64,000 bases of DNA from Pseudomonadota bacterium (GCA_021826065.1 JAKADY010000006.1:32758-96757), one strand, 5' to 3'; positions 51,015-63,425 are shown, numbered from the stretch's first letter. Notes: a model not told the origin generated them from the letters alone. Made by a program: numbers and translations.

Positions 51015-51866
51015 TCAGGCGCCGTGCATGACCCGGCGCTTGTAGTCCTGGTAGGCCGCGTGTACCCGGCGGAAGACCGGACCTGGCCGGCCGTCGCCGA
51101 CAGGCACGCCGTCGAGACGGGTGACGGCCAGTACCTCCTTGGGCGTGGAGGTGAGCCAGACCTCGTCGGCGCGCTTGAGCTCGTCCGCGGCGATGGGGCG
51201 CAGCTGGTGGGGCAGTTCGAGCGTGCGGGCGAGCTCCAGCACCACGTCGTAGGTGATGCCCGGCAGGATCAGGTTCGACTTGGGGGGGGCGAGGATCACC
51301 CCGTCGCGGACGATGAAGACGTTGCTGGTGCTGCCCTCGGTGAGCCAGCCGTCGCGCAGCAGGATGGTCTCGGCACAACCGGCGTCGACCGAGCGCTGAC
51401 GCGCGAGCACATTGGCGAGCAGGCTCACGCTCTTGACGTCGCAGTGCAGCCAGCGGTCGTCCGGCGCGGTGATGGCGCAAACCCCCTGCTCGACCAGGGC
51501 CGGTGCGGGCGTGGCAAGCGGCATGGGCATGATGAAGACCGTCGGCTGGATGACCTGGGGGAAGGCATGGTCGCGTGGCCCCGGCCCCCGGGTGACCTGG
51601 AGGTAGATGCCCTGGTCCGGCCATTCGGCCGCCGTCGATACGCGCTCTATGCGCTCGATCCACTCGGCCTCGCTGTGGGGGTTCGCCAGGCGGATGGCGT
51701 CCAGACTCGCCTGGAGCCGCACCAGGTGTTCATGCAGCCGAAAAGGGCGGCGCGAATAGACCGGGATCACCTCATAGACCCCGTCGCCGAACAGGAAGCC
51801 GCGGTCGAGCACGGAGACGCGGGCCTCGTCCAAAGGCAAGTAGTCGCCGTTCAGATAGACGAGCAT
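51015..51866 (-). CDS. dat: D-amino-acid/branched-chain type aminotransferase (class IV)
   Basis: 283 residues. GDGVYEVIPVYSRRPFRLHE, the PLP lysine segment CDVKSVSLLANVLARQRSV, and EGSTSNVFIVRDG. The length and DVKS signature match D-alanine aminotransferase, which supplies D-glutamate or D-alanine precursors. It forms an operon with ybeD. Confidence 0.88.
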   Translation of the reverse strand: MLVYLNGDYLPLDEARVSVLDRGFLFGDGVYEVIPVYSRRPFRLHEHLVRLQASLDAIRLANPHSEAEWIERIERVSTAAEWPDQGIYLQVTRGPGPRDHAFPQVIQPTVFIMPMPLATPAPALVEQGVCAITAPDDRWLHCDVKSVSLLANVLARQRSVDAGCAETILLRDGWLTEGSTSNVFIVRDGVILAPPKSNLILPGITYDVVLELARTLELPHQLRPIAADELKRADEVWLTSTPKEVLAVTRLDGVPVGDGRPGPVFRRVHAAYQDYKRRVMHGA

Positions 51867-51931
51867 GCGGGATGGGGAGGGGTGAGGGGTGAGGCTAGGA
51901 TATGCCGCGGTGCGGGGCTGTCAAGCGAGGC

Positions 51932-52756
51932 TCAATGCCACTCGACCACGCCCGTGTAGGCGGTGCCGAGCACGATGAGCCCAAAGACGATGCGGTACCA
52001 GGCAAAGACGGTGAAGCTGTGGTTGGAGACGTAGTGAAGCAGGGCCTTGACCGCGACCATGGCGGCGACGAAGGAGGCGGCGAAGCCCACGGCGAAGACC
52101 GGCAGGTCGTGCTCCAGGGAGAGTAGCTCCCAGTTCTTGTAGAGGTCGTAGACGGTGGCGGCCAGCATGGTGGGGATGGCCAGGAAGAAGGAGAACTCCG
52201 TGGCGGCGCGGCGCGACAGGCCAAAGACGAGGCCGCCCATGATGGTGGCGCCGGCGCGGGAGACGCCGGGGAACATGGCCAGGGTCTGGGCGAAACCGAC
52301 TTTCAGCGCGGTGCGCCACTCGAGGTCGTCCACCGTTTGGTAACGCGGGTGATAGACGCGCTTCTCGATGTAGAGGATGGCGAGCCCGCCGACGATGAGG
52401 GCGCCGGCCACGGTGAGCGGGTTGAACAGATAGGTCTTGATCGCGCCGTGGAAAAGCACTCCCAGCACCATGGCTGGCAGGAAGGCGATGAGGATGTGGG
52501 TGGCAAAGCGGGTCTGTACCGGGTCGCGTGCGGCCAGGCCCTCGATCACCAGGCCGATGCGGCGGCGATAGTCCCAGCACACGGCGAGGATGGCCGCGAG
52601 CTGGATGACGATCTTGAACACCTTGCTTTGCTCGTCGGTGTAGCCCAAGAGGCTGCCGACGACGATCAGGTGGCCGGTGGAGGACACCGGCAGGAACTCG
52701 GTGAGCCCCTCGACGATGCCGAGGATCAGGGCGGTGAGCAGGAGCTGGCTGTCCAT
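51932..52756 (-). CDS. uppP: Undecaprenyl-diphosphatase UppP/BacA
   Basis: 274 residues, about eight membrane helices. The motifs are [20 protein letters not shown], with the catalytic (E/Q)xxxE pair, and [14 protein letters not shown]. It recycles the lipid carrier for peptidoglycan and gives bacitracin resistance. Confidence 0.97.
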   Translation of the reverse strand: MDSQLLLTALILGIVEGLTEFLPVSSTGHLIVVGSLLGYTDEQSKVFKIVIQLAAILAVCWDYRRRIGLVIEGLAARDPVQTRFATHILIAFLPAMVLGVLFHGAIKTYLFNPLTVAGALIVGGLAILYIEKRVYHPRYQTVDDLEWRTALKVGFAQTLAMFPGVSRAGATIMGGLVFGLSRRAATEFSFFLAIPTMLAATVYDLYKNWELLSLEHDLPVFAVGFAASFVAAMVAVKALLHYVSNHSFTVFAWYRIVFGLIVLGTAYTGVVEWH

Positions 52757-52777
52757 GGGGTGCGGCGGAGTGAGGCG

Positions 52778-53038
52778 TCAGGGTCGGGTGGCGGCCTCGA
52801 GGGCGGTGAGCCAGGTGAGCGCGGACTGCCGGTCGGCGCCGCACATCTCGGCGGAGGGCCTGAGGCCGGTGCAAAAGGCAGGCCGCTCGGGTCGCCCATA
52901 GAGCCGGCAGCGCGCGTCGTCGGTCAGCTGCGCGCAGGGCATGCCGGCCGGTTTGCCCTGCGGCATGCCGGGGATGGACGAGGCGATGGAGGGGGCGATG
53001 CAGCAGGCGCCGCAGCCCGTCCGGCAGGCGAGGCTCAT
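52778..53038 (-). CDS. YkgJ-family cysteine cluster protein
   Basis: 86 residues. CRTGCGACCIAPSIASSIPG with C-x10-14 and CRLYGRPERPAFCTGLRPS is the zinc- or iron-binding CxxCxxCC cluster of UPF0153/YkgJ. Role unknown. Begins 22 bases after uppP in the same direction. Confidence 0.9.
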   Translation of the reverse strand: MSLACRTGCGACCIAPSIASSIPGMPQGKPAGMPCAQLTDDARCRLYGRPERPAFCTGLRPSAEMCGADRQSALTWLTALEAATRP

Positions 53039-53060
53039 CGGCCGGCGCCCACGGGGGACG

Positions 53061-53088
53061 AAAAAAAGGCCGGTGCGGACCGGCCTTT
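53061..53088 (-). terminator. Terminator of prk
   Basis: GGCCGGT (53068-53074) pairs with ACCGGCC (53079-53085), with a run of seven A's on the plus strand at 53061-53067 that becomes a U-tract on the minus strand. It also works weakly on the plus strand. Confidence 0.9.
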
Positions 53089-53104
53089 CGTTCGCGGCAT
53101 GGCC

Positions 53105-53995
53105 TCAGGCCTTCTTGCTCTCTTCCACCAGGCGGTGGATGATGGGTTCGAGGATGATCTCCATGGCGAAGCCCATCTTGCCGCCGGGCACCACCAGGTT
53201 GTTGCGGCGCGACATGAAGGAGCCGTCGATCATCGCCAGCAGGTAGGGGAAGTCCACCCCCTTGGGATCGGCGAAGCGGATCACCACGAAGCTCTCATCC
53301 GGGGTGGGGATGTCGCGGGCGATGAAGGGGTTGGAGGTGTCCACGGTCGGCACGCGCTGGAAGTTGATGTGGGTGCGCGAGAACTGCGGCGTGATGTAGT
53401 TCACGTAGTCCGGCATGCGGCGTAGGATGGTGTCGACGATGGCCTCGGCGGAGTAGCCGCGCTCCTTGGCGTCGCGGTGGATCTTCTGGATCCACTCCAG
53501 GTTGACCACCGGCACCACGCCGATGGCCAGGTCCACGTACTGCGCCATGTTGACCTCGTCGGTCACCACCATGCCATGCAGGCCCTCGTAGAAGAGCAGG
53601 TCGGTGTTGGGCGGCAGGTCCTCCCAGGGGGTGAACTCGCCGGGCTTCAGGTTGGTGCCCAGGCGCTGGTTGTGCTCGGCGGCCTCCTCGTCGCTGTGGA
53701 TGTAGTAGCGCCGCTTGCCGCCGCCGGTCTCGCCATAGGTCTTGAACAGGTTGGCCAGGGCCGGGAAGTCGTTGGCCTCGGGGCCGAAATGGGAGAAATG
53801 CTTGTTGCCGGCGGCCTCGGCCTTCTTCACCGCCTCGCGGAATTCGGCGCGGTTGAGGCTGTGGAAGCTGTCCCCCTCGATGATGGCGGCGTTGAGCTTT
53901 TCGCGCGTGAAGATGTGCTCGAAGGCGCGCTTGACGGTGGTGGTGCCGGCACCGGAAGAGCCGGTCACGACCACGACGGGATGTTTCTTGGACAT
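53105..53995 (-). CDS. prk: Phosphoribulokinase
   Basis: 296 residues from ATG 53995. The P-loop is VVVVTGSSGAGTTTVKRAFE, and the catalytic Asp region is IIEGDSFHSLNRAEF. Further motifs include FYEGLHGMVVTDEVNMAQYV and RRNNLVVPGGKMGFAMEI. It phosphorylates ribulose-5-phosphate to RuBP, the committed step of CO2 fixation. No other cbb genes are adjacent, so RuBisCO lies elsewhere. A good promoter is 50 bases upstream. Confidence 0.97.
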   Translation of the reverse strand: MSKKHPVVVVTGSSGAGTTTVKRAFEHIFTREKLNAAIIEGDSFHSLNRAEFREAVKKAEAAGNKHFSHFGPEANDFPALANLFKTYGETGGGKRRYYIHSDEEAAEHNQRLGTNLKPGEFTPWEDLPPNTDLLFYEGLHGMVVTDEVNMAQYVDLAIGVVPVVNLEWIQKIHRDAKERGYSAEAIVDTILRRMPDYVNYITPQFSRTHINFQRVPTVDTSNPFIARDIPTPDESFVVIRFADPKGVDFPYLLAMIDGSFMSRRNNLVVPGGKMGFAMEIILEPIIHRLVEESKKA

Positions 53996-54044
53996 GGGTG
54001 GCCCCTTGGTTGAATGACTTGACAAAGAATCGCGGAATTTGCCG

Positions 54045-54074
54045 AGTATAGCCGCCCCACGGCCCTCCTGTCAC
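54045..54074 (-). promoter_or_regulatory. Promoter of prk
   Basis: On the minus strand GTGACA (54074-54069), 18-base spacer, TATACT (54050-54045), 49 bases before the prk start. Confidence 0.65.
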
Positions 54075-54131
54075 GGCCATGCGCGGCCGCCGGGGCCAGA
54101 GCGCCCCGGTTTGCGGTATCCTGATCCCTGA

Positions 54132-56792
<2,661 letters not shown>

Positions 56793-56802
56793 GGGGTGCG
56801 GC

Positions 56803-57294
56803 GTGAGGAGTGCGGCGTACACGGCATGGATCGTATTGCTGGCCGGGCTGATCCTGGCCGGCTGTGGCTTTCATCTACGCGGGCAGTCGTCCCTGCCCTT
56901 CGCCTCGGCTCATGTCGAGGCCTCGCCCGGCTCAGCCATCGCGCCCTTGCTCCTGCAAAGCCTGCGGCTCAACGGCAAGCAGGTGGTGGACTCGCCGCGG
57001 GCGGCCGAGGTGACGATCCGGCTCGAGCGCGAGCTTAAGGGCAAGGAGATCCTGTCGCTCTCCGGCGGCGGCAAGGTGCGCGAGTTTCGTCTGAGCCAGC
57101 GGGTGACGCTGAGCGCCTATGACCGCGGCGGCCGGGTGCTGCTGGCGCCCACCGAGCTCACCCTCACGCGCGACACCTCCTACGACGACGCCCAGGCCCT
57201 GGCTAAGGAGGCGGAGGAGGCCCAGCTCATGCGCGACATGGAGCAGGAGATGCTGCGCCAGATCCTGCGCCGCCTGGCCTACGCCAAACCCTGA
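56803..57294 (+). CDS. lptE: LPS-assembly lipoprotein LptE
   Basis: About 163 residues. A lipoprotein signal with LILAGCGFHLRG, the LptE hallmark, then a beta domain (SLPFASAHVEASPGSAIAPL; KVREFRLSQRVTLSAYDRGG). It plugs LptD in LPS export. Start is GTG 56803 or the ATG at 56779 overlapping leuS. The stop shares bases with the holA start. Confidence 0.92.
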   Translation: MRSAAYTAWIVLLAGLILAGCGFHLRGQSSLPFASAHVEASPGSAIAPLLLQSLRLNGKQVVDSPRAAEVTIRLERELKGKEILSLSGGGKVREFRLSQRVTLSAYDRGGRVLLAPTELTLTRDTSYDDAQALAKEAEEAQLMRDMEQEMLRQILRRLAYAKP

Positions 57295-58346
57295 TGCGCA
57301 TCAAGGCCGAACAGTTGGAGACACACCTCGCCCGGGCGCAGGCCAAGGGCCACGCCCCGGTCTATGTGGTGAGCGGCGATGAGCCCCTGCTCAACGACGA
57401 GGCCGCGGCGGCCATCCGCGCCGCCCTGCGCCGCGCCGGCGTGACCGAGCGCCAGGCCTTCCAGGTCGAGGGCGGCTTCGACTGGGGCCAGTGGCTGGCC
57501 GGCTTCGATTCGCTCTCGCTGTTCGCCGCCCAGCGTCTGGTCGAACTGCGACTGCCCACCGGCAAGCCGGGGGCGGAAGGGGCGCGGGCGCTGGAGACCT
57601 GGTGCGCGCGACCGCCCGCCGACACCTGGCTCCTCGTCCTGCTGCCGCGCCTGGACCGCGCCACGCAGTCGGCCAAGTGGTTCACCGCCCTGGAGAAGAG
57701 CGGGGTGGTGGTCACGCCGCAGCCGCCCAGCCTGGCCGAATTGCCCGCCTGGATCGGCGCGCGGCTCGCCCGCCACGGCCTTAAGGCCGATCGCGCCACC
57801 CTCGCCTTTCTGGCCGAGCGGGTGGAGGGCAACCTGCTCGCCGCGCACCAGGAGGTCGAGAAGCTCGCCCTGCTCCTGCCGCCGGGGCCGGTCCGGCTCG
57901 ACGACGTGCGCGCGGCGGTGCTGGACGTGGCGCGCTTCGACGCCAGCCAACTGCCCGAGGCCCTGTTGAAGGGCGAGGGGCTACGCCTGCTGCGCATCCT
58001 GGAGGGGCTGCGCGAGGAGGGCGAGACCCCGCTGCTGGCGCTGTGGGTCTTGACCCAGGAGCTGCGGACCCTCTACCGTCTGGCCATGGCCGTGCGCCGC
58101 GGCGAGGCCCTGGCGCAGGCGGCCAGCCGCCTCAGGGTGTGGGAGAGCCGCCAACCGCTGATCGCCCAGGCGCTCAGACGGCTCAATGCCGACACCCTGG
58201 CACGTGCCCTGCTGGCGGCGGCCGACATCGACCGCGCCGCCAAGGGCCTGGCGCGTGACGACGCGTGGGCCGGGCTCAAGCGCCTGGCCCTGGAACTGAC
58301 GGGGATGCCGGGCCCCGGAGACTATGGAGCGACCTATGGACATTGA
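57294..58346 (+). CDS. holA: DNA polymerase III delta subunit
   Basis: 350 residues. [40 protein letters not shown] and the AAA-fold helical lid, ending in a clear C-terminal clamp-loader domain ([20 protein letters not shown]). It opens the beta clamp. It overlaps lptE at its start and proA at its end. Confidence 0.95.
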   Translation: MRIKAEQLETHLARAQAKGHAPVYVVSGDEPLLNDEAAAAIRAALRRAGVTERQAFQVEGGFDWGQWLAGFDSLSLFAAQRLVELRLPTGKPGAEGARALETWCARPPADTWLLVLLPRLDRATQSAKWFTALEKSGVVVTPQPPSLAELPAWIGARLARHGLKADRATLAFLAERVEGNLLAAHQEVEKLALLLPPGPVRLDDVRAAVLDVARFDASQLPEALLKGEGLRLLRILEGLREEGETPLLALWVLTQELRTLYRLAMAVRRGEALAQAASRLRVWESRQPLIAQALRRLNADTLARALLAAADIDRAAKGLARDDAWAGLKRLALELTGMPGPGDYGATYGH

Positions 58347-59613
58347 GACCTACATGCACACCCTGGGGCGTGCCGCGCGCGAGGCCTCGCGCGCCATGGC
58401 CCGCGCCGAGACGCGCGTCAAGGACCTCGCCCTAATGAAGATGGCCGCGGCCATCGAGCGCGACGCCGAGCGGCTGCTCGCCGCCAATGCCCGCGACCTC
58501 GAGGCGGCGCGCGCCGCCGGCCTGAGCGAGGCCCTGATCGACCGGCTCACCCTCACCCCCAAGACCATCGCCGGCATGGCCGAGGGCCTGCGGCAGATCG
58601 CCGCCTTACCCGACCCGGTGGGCGGCATCACCGACCTCAACTACCGCCCTTCCGGCATCCAGGTCGGGCGCATGCGCGTGCCGCTGGGGGTGATCGGCAT
58701 CATCTACGAGGCGCGCCCCAACGTCACGGCGGATGCCGCGGGGCTGTGCCTGAAGAGCGGCAATGCGGCCATCCTGCGCGGCGGCTCCGAGGCCCTGCAC
58801 TCAAACCAGGCCATCGCCGCCTGCGTGCGCGAGGGGCTCGCCGCCGCCGGGCTGCCCGAGGCCGCCGTGCAGGTGGTGGAGACGGCCGACCGCGCCGCCG
58901 TCGGCCACCTGATCACGATGAAGCAATACGTGGACGTCATCGTCCCGCGCGGCGGCAAGGGGCTGATCGAGCGCGTGAGCGCCGAGGCGCGCGTGCCGGT
59001 GATCAAACACCTGCACGGCAACTGCCATGTCTATGTGGACGACCGCGCCGATGCGGCCAAGGCGGTGCGGATCGTCGAGAACGCCAAGACCCAGCGGTAT
59101 GGCACCTGCAACACCGCCGAGAGCCTGCTCGTCGCCCGCGGCATCGCCGAGCGGCTCCTGCCCGAGCTCGGCCGCATGCTGGCCGGCCACGGCGTGGAGA
59201 TGCGCTGCTGCCCCGAGGCGCTGGCCATCCTCACGCGCACCGAGATCGCCGGCGCCCGCCTGGTCCCTGCCACCGAGGCCGACTGGAGCGAGGAATACCT
59301 CGCCCCCATCATCGCCGTGAAGGTGGTGGACGGGCTCGATGCCGCCATCGCCCACATCAACGCCTACGGCTCACAGCACACCGACGCCATCGTCACCGAG
59401 GACTACTCGCGCGCGCGCCGCTTCCTGCGCGAGGTGGACTCCAGCTCGGTCATGGTCAACGCCTCCACCCGCTTCGCCGACGGCTTCGAATACGGCCTGG
59501 GGGCCGAGATCGGCATCTCCACCGACAAGATCCACGCCCGCGGCCCGGTGGGTCTCGAGGGCCTCACCAGCCAGAAGTGGGTGGTGTTGGGCGATGGGCA
59601 TGTGAGGGGGTAA
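58336..59613 (+). CDS. proA: Gamma-glutamyl phosphate reductase
   Basis: 425 residues from ATG 58336. [40 protein letters not shown], the catalytic Cys in [16 protein letters not shown], and [20 protein letters not shown]. Makes glutamate semialdehyde for proline. proB is not in the window. Confidence 0.97.
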   Translation: MDIETYMHTLGRAAREASRAMARAETRVKDLALMKMAAAIERDAERLLAANARDLEAARAAGLSEALIDRLTLTPKTIAGMAEGLRQIAALPDPVGGITDLNYRPSGIQVGRMRVPLGVIGIIYEARPNVTADAAGLCLKSGNAAILRGGSEALHSNQAIAACVREGLAAAGLPEAAVQVVETADRAAVGHLITMKQYVDVIVPRGGKGLIERVSAEARVPVIKHLHGNCHVYVDDRADAAKAVRIVENAKTQRYGTCNTAESLLVARGIAERLLPELGRMLAGHGVEMRCCPEALAILTRTEIAGARLVPATEADWSEEYLAPIIAVKVVDGLDAAIAHINAYGSQHTDAIVTEDYSRARRFLREVDSSSVMVNASTRFADGFEYGLGAEIGISTDKIHARGPVGLEGLTSQKWVVLGDGHVRG

Positions 59614-59616
59614 GGC

Positions 59617-59862
59617 ATGAACGCGCAGGTGCGTCAACTCAACTATCGCGTCATCTTCCGGCCGGAACCGGAAGGGGGATACACCGTGCTGGTCCCCGCG
59701 CTGCCAGGATGCATCACCTATGGCGCCACACTGGAGGAGGCGCGCAGCATGGCCCGTGAGGCCATCGAGGTCTACCTCGACAGCCTGTCGCAGCATGGGG
59801 AGCCTCTGCCGGACGACAGCGACACCATCGAGGGCCACATCGTCCTGCGCCACGCGGCCTGA
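59617..59862 (+). CDS. hicB: HicB-family antitoxin
   Basis: 81 residues: YRVIFRPEPEGGYTVLVPAL and PGCITYGATLEEARSMAREA, ending EVYLDSL. This is the degenerate RNase-H-like HicB fold, without an added DNA-binding domain, so autoregulation must be indirect. It starts four bases after proA. Confidence 0.92.
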   Translation: MNAQVRQLNYRVIFRPEPEGGYTVLVPALPGCITYGATLEEARSMAREAIEVYLDSLSQHGEPLPDDSDTIEGHIVLRHAA

Positions 59863-59865
59863 TCG

Positions 59866-60087
59866 ATGGCGCCCAAGGCCCCCGTGCTCACGGCGCAGGC
59901 GGTCGTGCGGCTGTTGGAGCGGCATGGCTTCGTCCTTGAGCGCAGCGCCGGCAGCCACCGTCTCTATCATCAGCCGCAAACGGGTCGACGGGTGACCGTG
60001 CCATTTCACCGCGGCGACCTGCCCACGGGCACGCTGCTGGCCATACTCAAGGCCTCCGGCATCCCCCGTGACCAGTGGGGGCAATGA
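59866..60087 (+). CDS. hicA: HicA-family mRNA interferase toxin
   Basis: 73 residues: AQAVVRLLERHGFVLERSAG, SHRLYHQPQTGRRVTVPFHR with the catalytic His after GS, and GTLLAILKASGI. HicA cleaves mRNA. Its stop overlaps the nadD start by four bases, so toxin and NAD synthesis are translationally coupled. Confidence 0.93.
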   Translation: MAPKAPVLTAQAVVRLLERHGFVLERSAGSHRLYHQPQTGRRVTVPFHRGDLPTGTLLAILKASGIPRDQWGQ

Positions 60088-60749
60088 GCGCGCGACCCAT
60101 CGGGCTGCTCGGCGGCACCTTCGACCCCGTCCACCTGGGTCACCTGCGCCTGGCCGAGGAGCTGGGCGAGGCCCTGGGGCTCGCAGAGGTGCGCTTCCTA
60201 CCCACCGGCACCCCCCCGCACCGGACGCAACCGGCAGCCAGTGCGGCCGACCGCCTGGCCATGGTGCGGCTGGCCATTGCCGGCAACCCACGCTTCGTGC
60301 TGGACGAACACGAGATCCACAAGACCGCGCCCTGCTACATGGTCGACACCCTCACGGAGTTGCGGGCGGAATTGGGAAGTGAGCGCCCGCTCGTGTTGTT
60401 TGTGGGGGCCGACGCCTTTCTGGGGCTTGCCACCTGGCACGACTGGCGGCGACTGTTCGACCTGGCCCACCTGGCGGTGGCGCAGCGGCCCGGCTTCGAT
60501 CCCGCCGGCTGGCAGGCGGCCATACCCGCGGCCCTGGCCGCGGAGCTGGAACGGCGCCGCTGTGAGGTAGCGGACGGCTTGCATTCCAGCCCCGCCGGCC
60601 GCATCTATGTGCATGAGATCACCCAGCTCGACATCGCCGCCCGCCGCCTCCGCGCCCTCCTCGCCGCCGGCCGCAGCGTCCGCTATCTGGTGCCTGAGGC
60701 CGTGCTGGACTACATTGAACGCCATCGCCTCTATCGCCAGGAGACTTAA
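60084..60749 (+). CDS. nadD: Nicotinate-mononucleotide adenylyltransferase
   Basis: 221 residues. GLLGGTFDPVHLGHLRLAEE is the (H/T)xGH nucleotidyltransferase site, with FLPTGTPPHRTQP and ISSTxIR replaced at the end by ARRLRALLAAGRSVRYLVPE. It makes deamido-NAD. Start is ATG 60084 in the hicA overlap. Confidence 0.95.
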   Translation: MSARPIGLLGGTFDPVHLGHLRLAEELGEALGLAEVRFLPTGTPPHRTQPAASAADRLAMVRLAIAGNPRFVLDEHEIHKTAPCYMVDTLTELRAELGSERPLVLFVGADAFLGLATWHDWRRLFDLAHLAVAQRPGFDPAGWQAAIPAALAAELERRRCEVADGLHSSPAGRIYVHEITQLDIAARRLRALLAAGRSVRYLVPEAVLDYIERHRLYRQET

Positions 60750-60756
60750 CCCCCGC

Positions 60757-61101
60757 ATGGACACCGAAACGCTCACCCGCATCGCCGTGGCCGCCCTGGA
60801 GGACATCAAGGGCAAGGAGATCACCGTCCTCGACGTGCGCCACATCACTTCGCTGTTCGACCGCCTGATCATCGCCAGCGGTGAGTCCAGCCGCCAGGTC
60901 AAGGCCCTGGCCGACAACGTGGTGGAGAAGCTCAAGGCGGCCGGCGCGACGATCATCGGCACAGAGGGCGAGCGGGCGGCGGAGTGGATCCTGGTCGATG
61001 CCGGCGACGTGGTGATCCACGTCATGCACCCGGCGGTGCGCGCCCACTACAACCTGGAGGAGCTTTGGGGGACGGTCGAGCGCGAGCGGGCGGCGGCTTG
61101 A
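60757..61101 (+). CDS. rsfS: Ribosomal silencing factor RsfS
   Basis: 114 residues. AALEDIKGKEITVLDVRHIT, FDRLIIASGESSRQVKALAD and WILVDAGDVVIHVMHPAVR. RsfS binds L14 and blocks subunit joining in starvation. rlmH, its usual follower, is at 27.3 kb. Confidence 0.96.
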   Translation: MDTETLTRIAVAALEDIKGKEITVLDVRHITSLFDRLIIASGESSRQVKALADNVVEKLKAAGATIIGTEGERAAEWILVDAGDVVIHVMHPAVRAHYNLEELWGTVERERAAA

Positions 61102-61173
61102 GCTCGCTCAACGACCTTGGAGCAGAGCATGGACTGCCTGTACCAGGGCGCGTGCATGATCCAGGGCAGTAGC

Positions 61174-61480
61174 CGTAGGGCGGCATTCCCATGCCGCCGG
61201 TCGTAGATCTGATTGATGTAAGGACGTGCGCGAGGCACGGGTGGGTGTCGGCAAGGGATTGCCGACCTACGCTCTTGTGCGGACGCCATGAGCGTCTTCA
61301 ACGCGACCGGAACATCGGCCCAGGTCGGTGACATTGTAAAATTTTCCGACAGCGCTAATCCTGCGGACTCGGCCGGGAGCCGGCCCCGAGCGAGCCCACC
61401 ACCATCCCCACACAGGCCGCCAGGAAGCCGGCAAACTGCGGCTCCAGACCGTACAGACCCTCGGGGGCGGTGGCCTCCAG
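61174..61480. repeat. Segmental duplication, copy 1
   Basis: About 307 bases carry a GGCGGCAT palindrome, a GTCGGCAA-GGGA-TTGCCGAC palindrome, and then about 150 bases nearly identical to the 3' end of the symporter gene (from the GACATTGTAAAATTTTCCG sequence to GTGGCCTCCAG). The coding part is a dead fragment. Confidence 0.85.
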
Positions 61481-61552
61481 TCGTAGGTCTGATTGATGTA
61501 AGGACGTGCGCGAGGCACGGGTGGGTGTCGGCAAGGGATTGCCGACCTACGC
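61481..61552. repeat. Extra copy of the GTCGGCAA repeat block
   Basis: A 70-base block from TCGTAGGTCTGATTGATG to TTGCCGACCTACGC repeats that at 61201-61272 and, less closely, at 61727-61790. The hairpin GTCGGCAA-GGGA-TTGCCGAC is constant. Confidence 0.8.
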
Positions 61553-61597
61553 CTGCCGATGCGCTTCGTGCCGCTCACGGGCGGGCATTGAGGGTGT

Positions 61598-61620
61598 GTG
61601 GGAGCGGGCTTGCCCGCGAC
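61598..61620. repeat. Pseudomonas-style REP sequence
   Basis: GTGGGAGCGGGCTTGCCCGC is the REP core I recall from Pseudomonas genomes. No RAYT transposase is in the window. Confidence 0.75.
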
Positions 61621-61689
61621 ACATGGCAAGGTGGGTGGCATGATGTCCATGGCAAGGGATTGCCAACCGACACTGTGGGGTGCAACCGT

Positions 61690-61997
61690 CGTAGGGCGGC
61701 ATCCCCATGCCGCCGGTCGTGGGGCCGGTTGATTGTCGTGTGTGCGCGAGGCACGGGTGGGTGTCGGCAAGGGATTGCCGACCTACGCACTTGTGCGGCC
61801 GCCCTGTGCGTCTTCAACGCGACCGGAACGTCGGCCACAGGTCGGTGACACTGTAAAATTTTCCGACAGCGCTAATCCTGCGGACTCGGCCGGGGGCCGG
61901 CCGCGAGCGAGCCCGCCAACATCCCCCCACAGGCCGCCAGGAAGCCGGCAAACTGCGGCTCCAGACCGTACAGACCCTCGGGGGCGGTGGCCTCCAG
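61690..61997. repeat. Segmental duplication, copy 2 (native)
   Basis: Matches copy 1 from CGTAGGGCGGCAT through the end of the symporter gene. This copy is continuous with the intact gene, so it is the source. The copies differ at scattered positions and in the interior of the non-coding part. Confidence 0.85.
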
Positions 61998-63311
61998 CCC
62001 GAGCCAGACCGCCGCGCCCAGGAGCATGGCGGCGTAGGCGCCGGCGGTGTTCGCGCGGCGCCAGTAAAGCCCCGCCGCCAAGGGCACGAAGGCGATGACC
62101 AGGGTGACCTTGTAGGCGTTCTCCACCATCTGGTGGATGGTGGTGGCCTGCTCCAGCGACCACAGCGAGTAGAGGGTCACCAAGGTGGCGAAGCCGGCCA
62201 CCACCCAGCGCGTGAGCTTGAGCAGCCGCGGTCCGTCCATGGGCGCGTGGCGGGTGAGCCAGGGCTTCAAGACGTTCTCGGCAATGGTCACCGAGGGGGC
62301 GAGCAGCGTGCCCGAGGCGGTGGACATGATCACCGCCAGCAGCGCCCCGTAGAAGATCACCTGGGCGGCGAGGGGGAAGTCGCCCTTGATCAGCTCGGGC
62401 AGGATCTTCTGCGCGTCCACCCCGATCCAGCGTGCCACCAGCGCGGGGTCGATGAAATGGGCGGAATAGGCCATGTAGATCGGCACGGCGGCGAACAGGA
62501 AATAGGCCACACCGCCCAGCACCGTGCCCCACACCGCCACGTTCTCGTTCTTCGACGAGTTGGCGCGCTGAAAGACGTCCTGTTGCGGGATGGAGCCGAA
62601 ACCCATGGTCAGCAGGCCGGAGAGGAAGGCAAACCACGCCACGGTGGACAGCTCCGGCAACAGGTCGAACTTGGCGTTGGCGGCGGCGTGTTCCAGCGCC
62701 GGGGCCACCCCGCCCGCCTGTCCGGCGATGAGCCCGGCGATGTAGGCGAGGCCCACGACGATGACGATCATCTGGAAGAAGGTGGTGAGCGCCACCGACC
62801 ACATGCCGCCGTAGATCGTGTACATCAGCACGATGGCCGCGCCGATCAGGATGCCCTGCGCCTGGGTGATGACGCCGTCGGAGAGCACGTTGAACACCAG
62901 CCCCAGGGCGGTGATCTGGGCGGAGACCCAGCCCAGGTAGGAAAGCGCAATGGCGATGCCGGTCACCAGCTCCACCCGCCGGTCATAGCGCGCGCGGTAA
63001 TAGTCGGCGATGGTGAGCAGATTGAGGCGGTAGAGCTTGCGCGCAAAGAAAAGCCCGAACAGGACCAGGCAAAGCGAGGCGCCGAAGGGGTCGGAGGCCA
63101 GCCCCCCCAAGCCCTCCTCCAGGAAGGTGGCGGGGATGCCCAACACCGTCTCGGCGCCGAACCAGGTGGCGAAGACCATGGCGGTGACGATCCAGATCGG
63201 CAGCTGCCGGCCGGCGGCGTAGTAGTCATCGACGTTGCGCACCCGTGTGGCGGCATACATGCCGATGGCGATGGAGGCGACGAGGTAGAGGATGATGAAG
63301 CCCAGGAGCAT
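61872..63311 (-). CDS. Sodium/solute symporter (SSS family)
   Basis: 479 residues from ATG 63311. About 13 membrane helices; ATWFGAETVLGIPATFLEEG, the SSS motif near GIAIALSYLGWVSAQITALG, and GFGSIPQQDVFQRANSSKNE. It imports an organic solute with sodium. The subfamily is probably close to PutP/MctP-like transporters, but the substrate is not readable. The last 130 or so bases are duplicated 500 bases away. Confidence 0.9.
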   Translation of the reverse strand: MLLGFIILYLVASIAIGMYAATRVRNVDDYYAAGRQLPIWIVTAMVFATWFGAETVLGIPATFLEEGLGGLASDPFGASLCLVLFGLFFARKLYRLNLLTIADYYRARYDRRVELVTGIAIALSYLGWVSAQITALGLVFNVLSDGVITQAQGILIGAAIVLMYTIYGGMWSVALTTFFQMIVIVVGLAYIAGLIAGQAGGVAPALEHAAANAKFDLLPELSTVAWFAFLSGLLTMGFGSIPQQDVFQRANSSKNENVAVWGTVLGGVAYFLFAAVPIYMAYSAHFIDPALVARWIGVDAQKILPELIKGDFPLAAQVIFYGALLAVIMSTASGTLLAPSVTIAENVLKPWLTRHAPMDGPRLLKLTRWVVAGFATLVTLYSLWSLEQATTIHQMVENAYKVTLVIAFVPLAAGLYWRRANTAGAYAAMLLGAAVWLGLEATAPEGLYGLEPQFAGFLAACGGMLAGSLAAGPRPSPQD

Positions 63312-63343
63312 GGAGGTGCGGTCTTGGTCAGCAACTAGGGTAG

Positions 63344-63425
63344 TGCGCGGGACGGGACTCGAACCCGTACACCCGAGGGTACCGGATTTTAAGTCCGGTG
63401 CGTCTACCGATTCCGCCACCCGCGC
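63344..63425 (-). tRNA. tRNA-Leu (TAA)
   Basis: GCGCGGGTGGCGGAATCGG start, anticodon loop CTTAAAA, a variable arm (TACCCTCGGGTG) and acceptor CCCGCGC-A. The CCA end is not encoded; CTA follows. Confidence 0.95.

Noticed and set aside
61288..61848. Open frame through the repeat-rich spacer
   Set aside because: It is made from REP palindromes and antisense copies of the symporter tail.
63311..63419. Longer start for the symporter reading through tRNA-Leu
   Set aside because: The extra residues (MAESVDAPDLKSG...) are the well-known false translation of a tRNA-Leu gene.
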